Source: Candidatus Methanolliviera sp. GoM_asphalt
GTDB taxonomy: Archaea > Halobacteriota > Methanoliparia > Methanoliparales > Methanoliparaceae
Assembly (NCBI GenBank): GCA_902158745.1
Contig: CABGHH010000094.1
Coordinates: 1-6,604, forward strand
Direction: 5' to 3'
DNA: 6,604 bases
Position 1 is the first letter of the stretch; each line of letters starts with the position of its first letter. The translations under genes were made by a program, and so were the position numbers. This document shows positions 5,512 through 6,604 of this stretch, piece after piece. The notes beneath the pieces were generated by a model that was not told where the DNA came from, ran no database searches, and worked only from the letters and a program-made list of their open reading frames with translations.

Positions 5512-5519
5512 TTTATAAA
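5512..5519 (-). promoter_or_regulatory. TATA box of the DUF434-like gene
   Basis: ATTTATAAAT (5511-5520) is palindromic and contains a good minus-strand TTTATAAA. Initiation about 25 nt downstream falls near 5490, leaving a leader of about 8 nt before the ATG at 5482. This explains the lack of a Shine-Dalgarno sequence. Confidence 0.5.
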
Positions 5520-5554
5520 TTTTGGGAATATCTGGTTAGAGATCTTTGATGGTG

Positions 5555-5581
5555 GAGACGAAGATATATATATTCCGTCTC
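5555..5581 (+). promoter_or_regulatory. TATA box nested in a dyad, promoter of the 202-aa gene
   Basis: GATATATATA (5563-5572) lies about 35 nt before the ATG at 5607 and fits an archaeal TATA box. It is flanked by perfect inverted hexamers, GAGACG (5555-5560) and CGTCTC (5576-5581), centred on the box. A dimeric regulator bound here would cover the TATA site, so this is a candidate repressor operator. No protein can be named from the sequence. Confidence 0.5.
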
Positions 5582-5606
5582 TCCGATCTATGGGTTGGTG
5601 TATCAA

Positions 5607-6215
5607 ATGTCTGAGAGGATTGGTAAGATAGAGAGGCCGTCGGTCGAGCAATTCAAAGGGAAGAGAAAGATATGCTTTGTTCCACTCATATATACGTGGA
5701 AAGATGCCCCAGAAGATTATAAAACCTTGGTTGAAGACTACTGGAAGGAAATAAGGGAACAAATAGCAAACATGAAAGAAAGAGTAGGAAAAATCGCCAA
5801 AATTTATCACGAAATGATCTTTCTATCTGGCGAGAATGGAATAAAAGACCTGGAGAAATTAAATAAAGATAGCTATGAAGTTGTAAAGAGCGAATGCTCA
5901 AGTGGGGCTGAACTGGTGAGCACTGAGAAGAGGGAGGCGACAGAAGAGTGTGCTGATTGGGAAAGATGCCTCGCAATCGGACTCAAGAGCGAGAGAGTGA
6001 GAACGAAGGTATCTAAGCTATATATGGATGCAAGCGAGGAGAGATATGGATATGTGGCCAAGCGGATAGACGAAACGCTCAAAGACGGAGAGAACGGAAT
6101 TCTGTTCTTCGGGGAGAATCATTGGATCGTATTTCCACAGGATATAGAAGTATTTAATGTCTATCCTCCATCGCTCGATGATCTTCGCCGTTGGCTCAGT
6201 GATCGATTGATGTGA
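5607..6215 (+). CDS. Conserved-looking hypothetical protein, 202 aa
   Basis: Function not recognised. The protein is soluble, charged and mostly helical in character, with no signal peptide or membrane segment. It begins with GKIERPSVEQFKGKRKICFV (6-25) and a likely beta strand, CFVPLIYTW (23-31). Long amphipathic helices follow: YKTLVEDYWKEIREQIANMK (38-57), and RVRTKVSKLYMDASEERYGY (130-149) leading into AKRIDETLKDGE (151-162). It closes with GILFFGENHWIVFP (164-177) and the acidic VYPPSLDDLRRWL (185-197). The phrases RCLAIGLKSE and ILFFGENH resemble, from memory, an unnamed family in archaea and some anaerobic bacteria. In-frame TTG (5595) and GTG (5598) occur upstream, but the ATG at 5607 has GGTG (5597-5600) at 6 nt and fits the promoter. 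It is divergent from the DUF434-like gene across 124 nt. Confidence 0.7.
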   Translation: MSERIGKIERPSVEQFKGKRKICFVPLIYTWKDAPEDYKTLVEDYWKEIREQIANMKERVGKIAKIYHEMIFLSGENGIKDLEKLNKDSYEVVKSECSSGAELVSTEKREATEECADWERCLAIGLKSERVRTKVSKLYMDASEERYGYVAKRIDETLKDGENGILFFGENHWIVFPQDIEVFNVYPPSLDDLRRWLSDRLM

Positions 6216-6604
6216 GTGGTAGTTCATATTTGTAACTCATCTACATACTGCTTTGTTGAATGAATCGTATAAGCTACCGAGAAATATGCTGTTTAGAGCC
6301 TTGAAAAGTAAAAAGAAGCACTGTGATTGCTTATTTTAAACCCCCATTAAAAAGCGTTTTTAGGTCTTAAAAGGGCAAAAGAACGGAAATGACGGGTTTT
6401 CAAATAATAGTTCTCAAGTAAATTATTGGTGGCAGGAGGGCACTATCGATTTTTCTAGTGGTTTTCAACTTTTTCACATTTTTCAATAGCCATTTTTTGT
6501 ATGTTAGAAGATTTTATAACTTATTTTCCGCACTACATAAAAACGTATCACCCATACTTCATCAATATACCCAAACCCAACAACCAAAACATATCCTTCC
6601 CCAT
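6216..6604. other. 389 nt without a convincing gene
   Basis: AT-rich sequence with T runs at 6450-6500 (plus strand). Two short minus-strand frames are open to the right edge: one ends at 6548 (19 codons including the stop, hydrophobic) and one at 6504 (33 codons). Either could be the tail of a gene lying beyond the window, but neither shows a recognisable motif. I see no tRNA or clear repeat. Confidence 0.5.
6348..6362 (+). terminator. Weak AT hairpin with T run downstream of the 202-aa gene
   Basis: TAAAAA (6348-6353) and TTTTTA (6357-6362) can pair across GCG, ending in a T5 run about 133 nt past the stop. It could mark the transcript end, but the stem is all A-T and weak. A more T-rich stretch follows at 6450-6500. 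Confidence 0.25.

Noticed and set aside
6256..6345. Plus-strand open frame starting LLNESYKLPRN downstream of the 202-aa gene
   Set aside because: About 28 codons, no ribosome binding site and no similarity I recognise.
6504..6604. Minus-strand frames open to the right edge as possible 3' ends of a gene
   Set aside because: Two different frames are open, both short and GT-rich with no motif; cannot be chosen or supported without sequence beyond the edge.

Overview
The window looks like a piece of an AT-rich chromosome from a mesophilic or moderately thermophilic, probably anaerobic, archaeon. The grounds are archaeal-type TATA boxes (TTTAAATA, TTTTATATA, GATATATATA) about 30-60 nt upstream of starts, GGAGG ribosome binding sites, a cupin-type (archaeal) glucose-6-phosphate isomerase, the alpha subunit of an ADP-forming acetyl-CoA synthetase and a DUF434-type archaeal protein. 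A dnaK gene argues against a hyperthermophile, because many of those lack Hsp70. Methanogen, Archaeoglobus-like or ANME-like lineages would all fit; the sequence alone does not decide.

Layout. Positions 1-1576 hold three minus-strand genes in the order hemD, hsp20, dnaK. dnaK has only its first 24 codons inside the window. hsp20 and dnaK form a heat-shock pair, and hsp20 has its own TATA box. Positions 1577-2034 are a 458-nt spacer with possible RNA structure and the first copy of a 107-nt repeat. Positions 2035-3428 hold an acetyl-CoA synthetase alpha gene split by a one-base frameshift near 3050. A second repeat copy (3424-3530) follows at once and supplies its stop codon. The cupin isomerase (3672-4370) comes next with its own promoter. 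It converges, with a 6-nt overlap, on a minus-strand pair: a DUF434-like protein followed by a GNAT acetyltransferase. A divergent plus-strand gene (5607-6215) encodes a 202-aa protein of unknown function. The last 389 nt hold no convincing gene.

How the genes relate. Two are central carbon enzymes: one for acetate formation with ATP gain, one for the hexose-phosphate step of glycolysis/gluconeogenesis. hemD feeds the tetrapyrrole pathway (siroheme, heme, and in methanogens F430). Most of the window is ordinary housekeeping sequence. The unusual parts are the near-identical repeat pair bracketing the broken acetyl-CoA synthetase gene, the structured leader before it, and a TATA box nested in a dyad before the 202-aa gene. 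I see no sign of a defence system, CRISPR array or complete mobile element.
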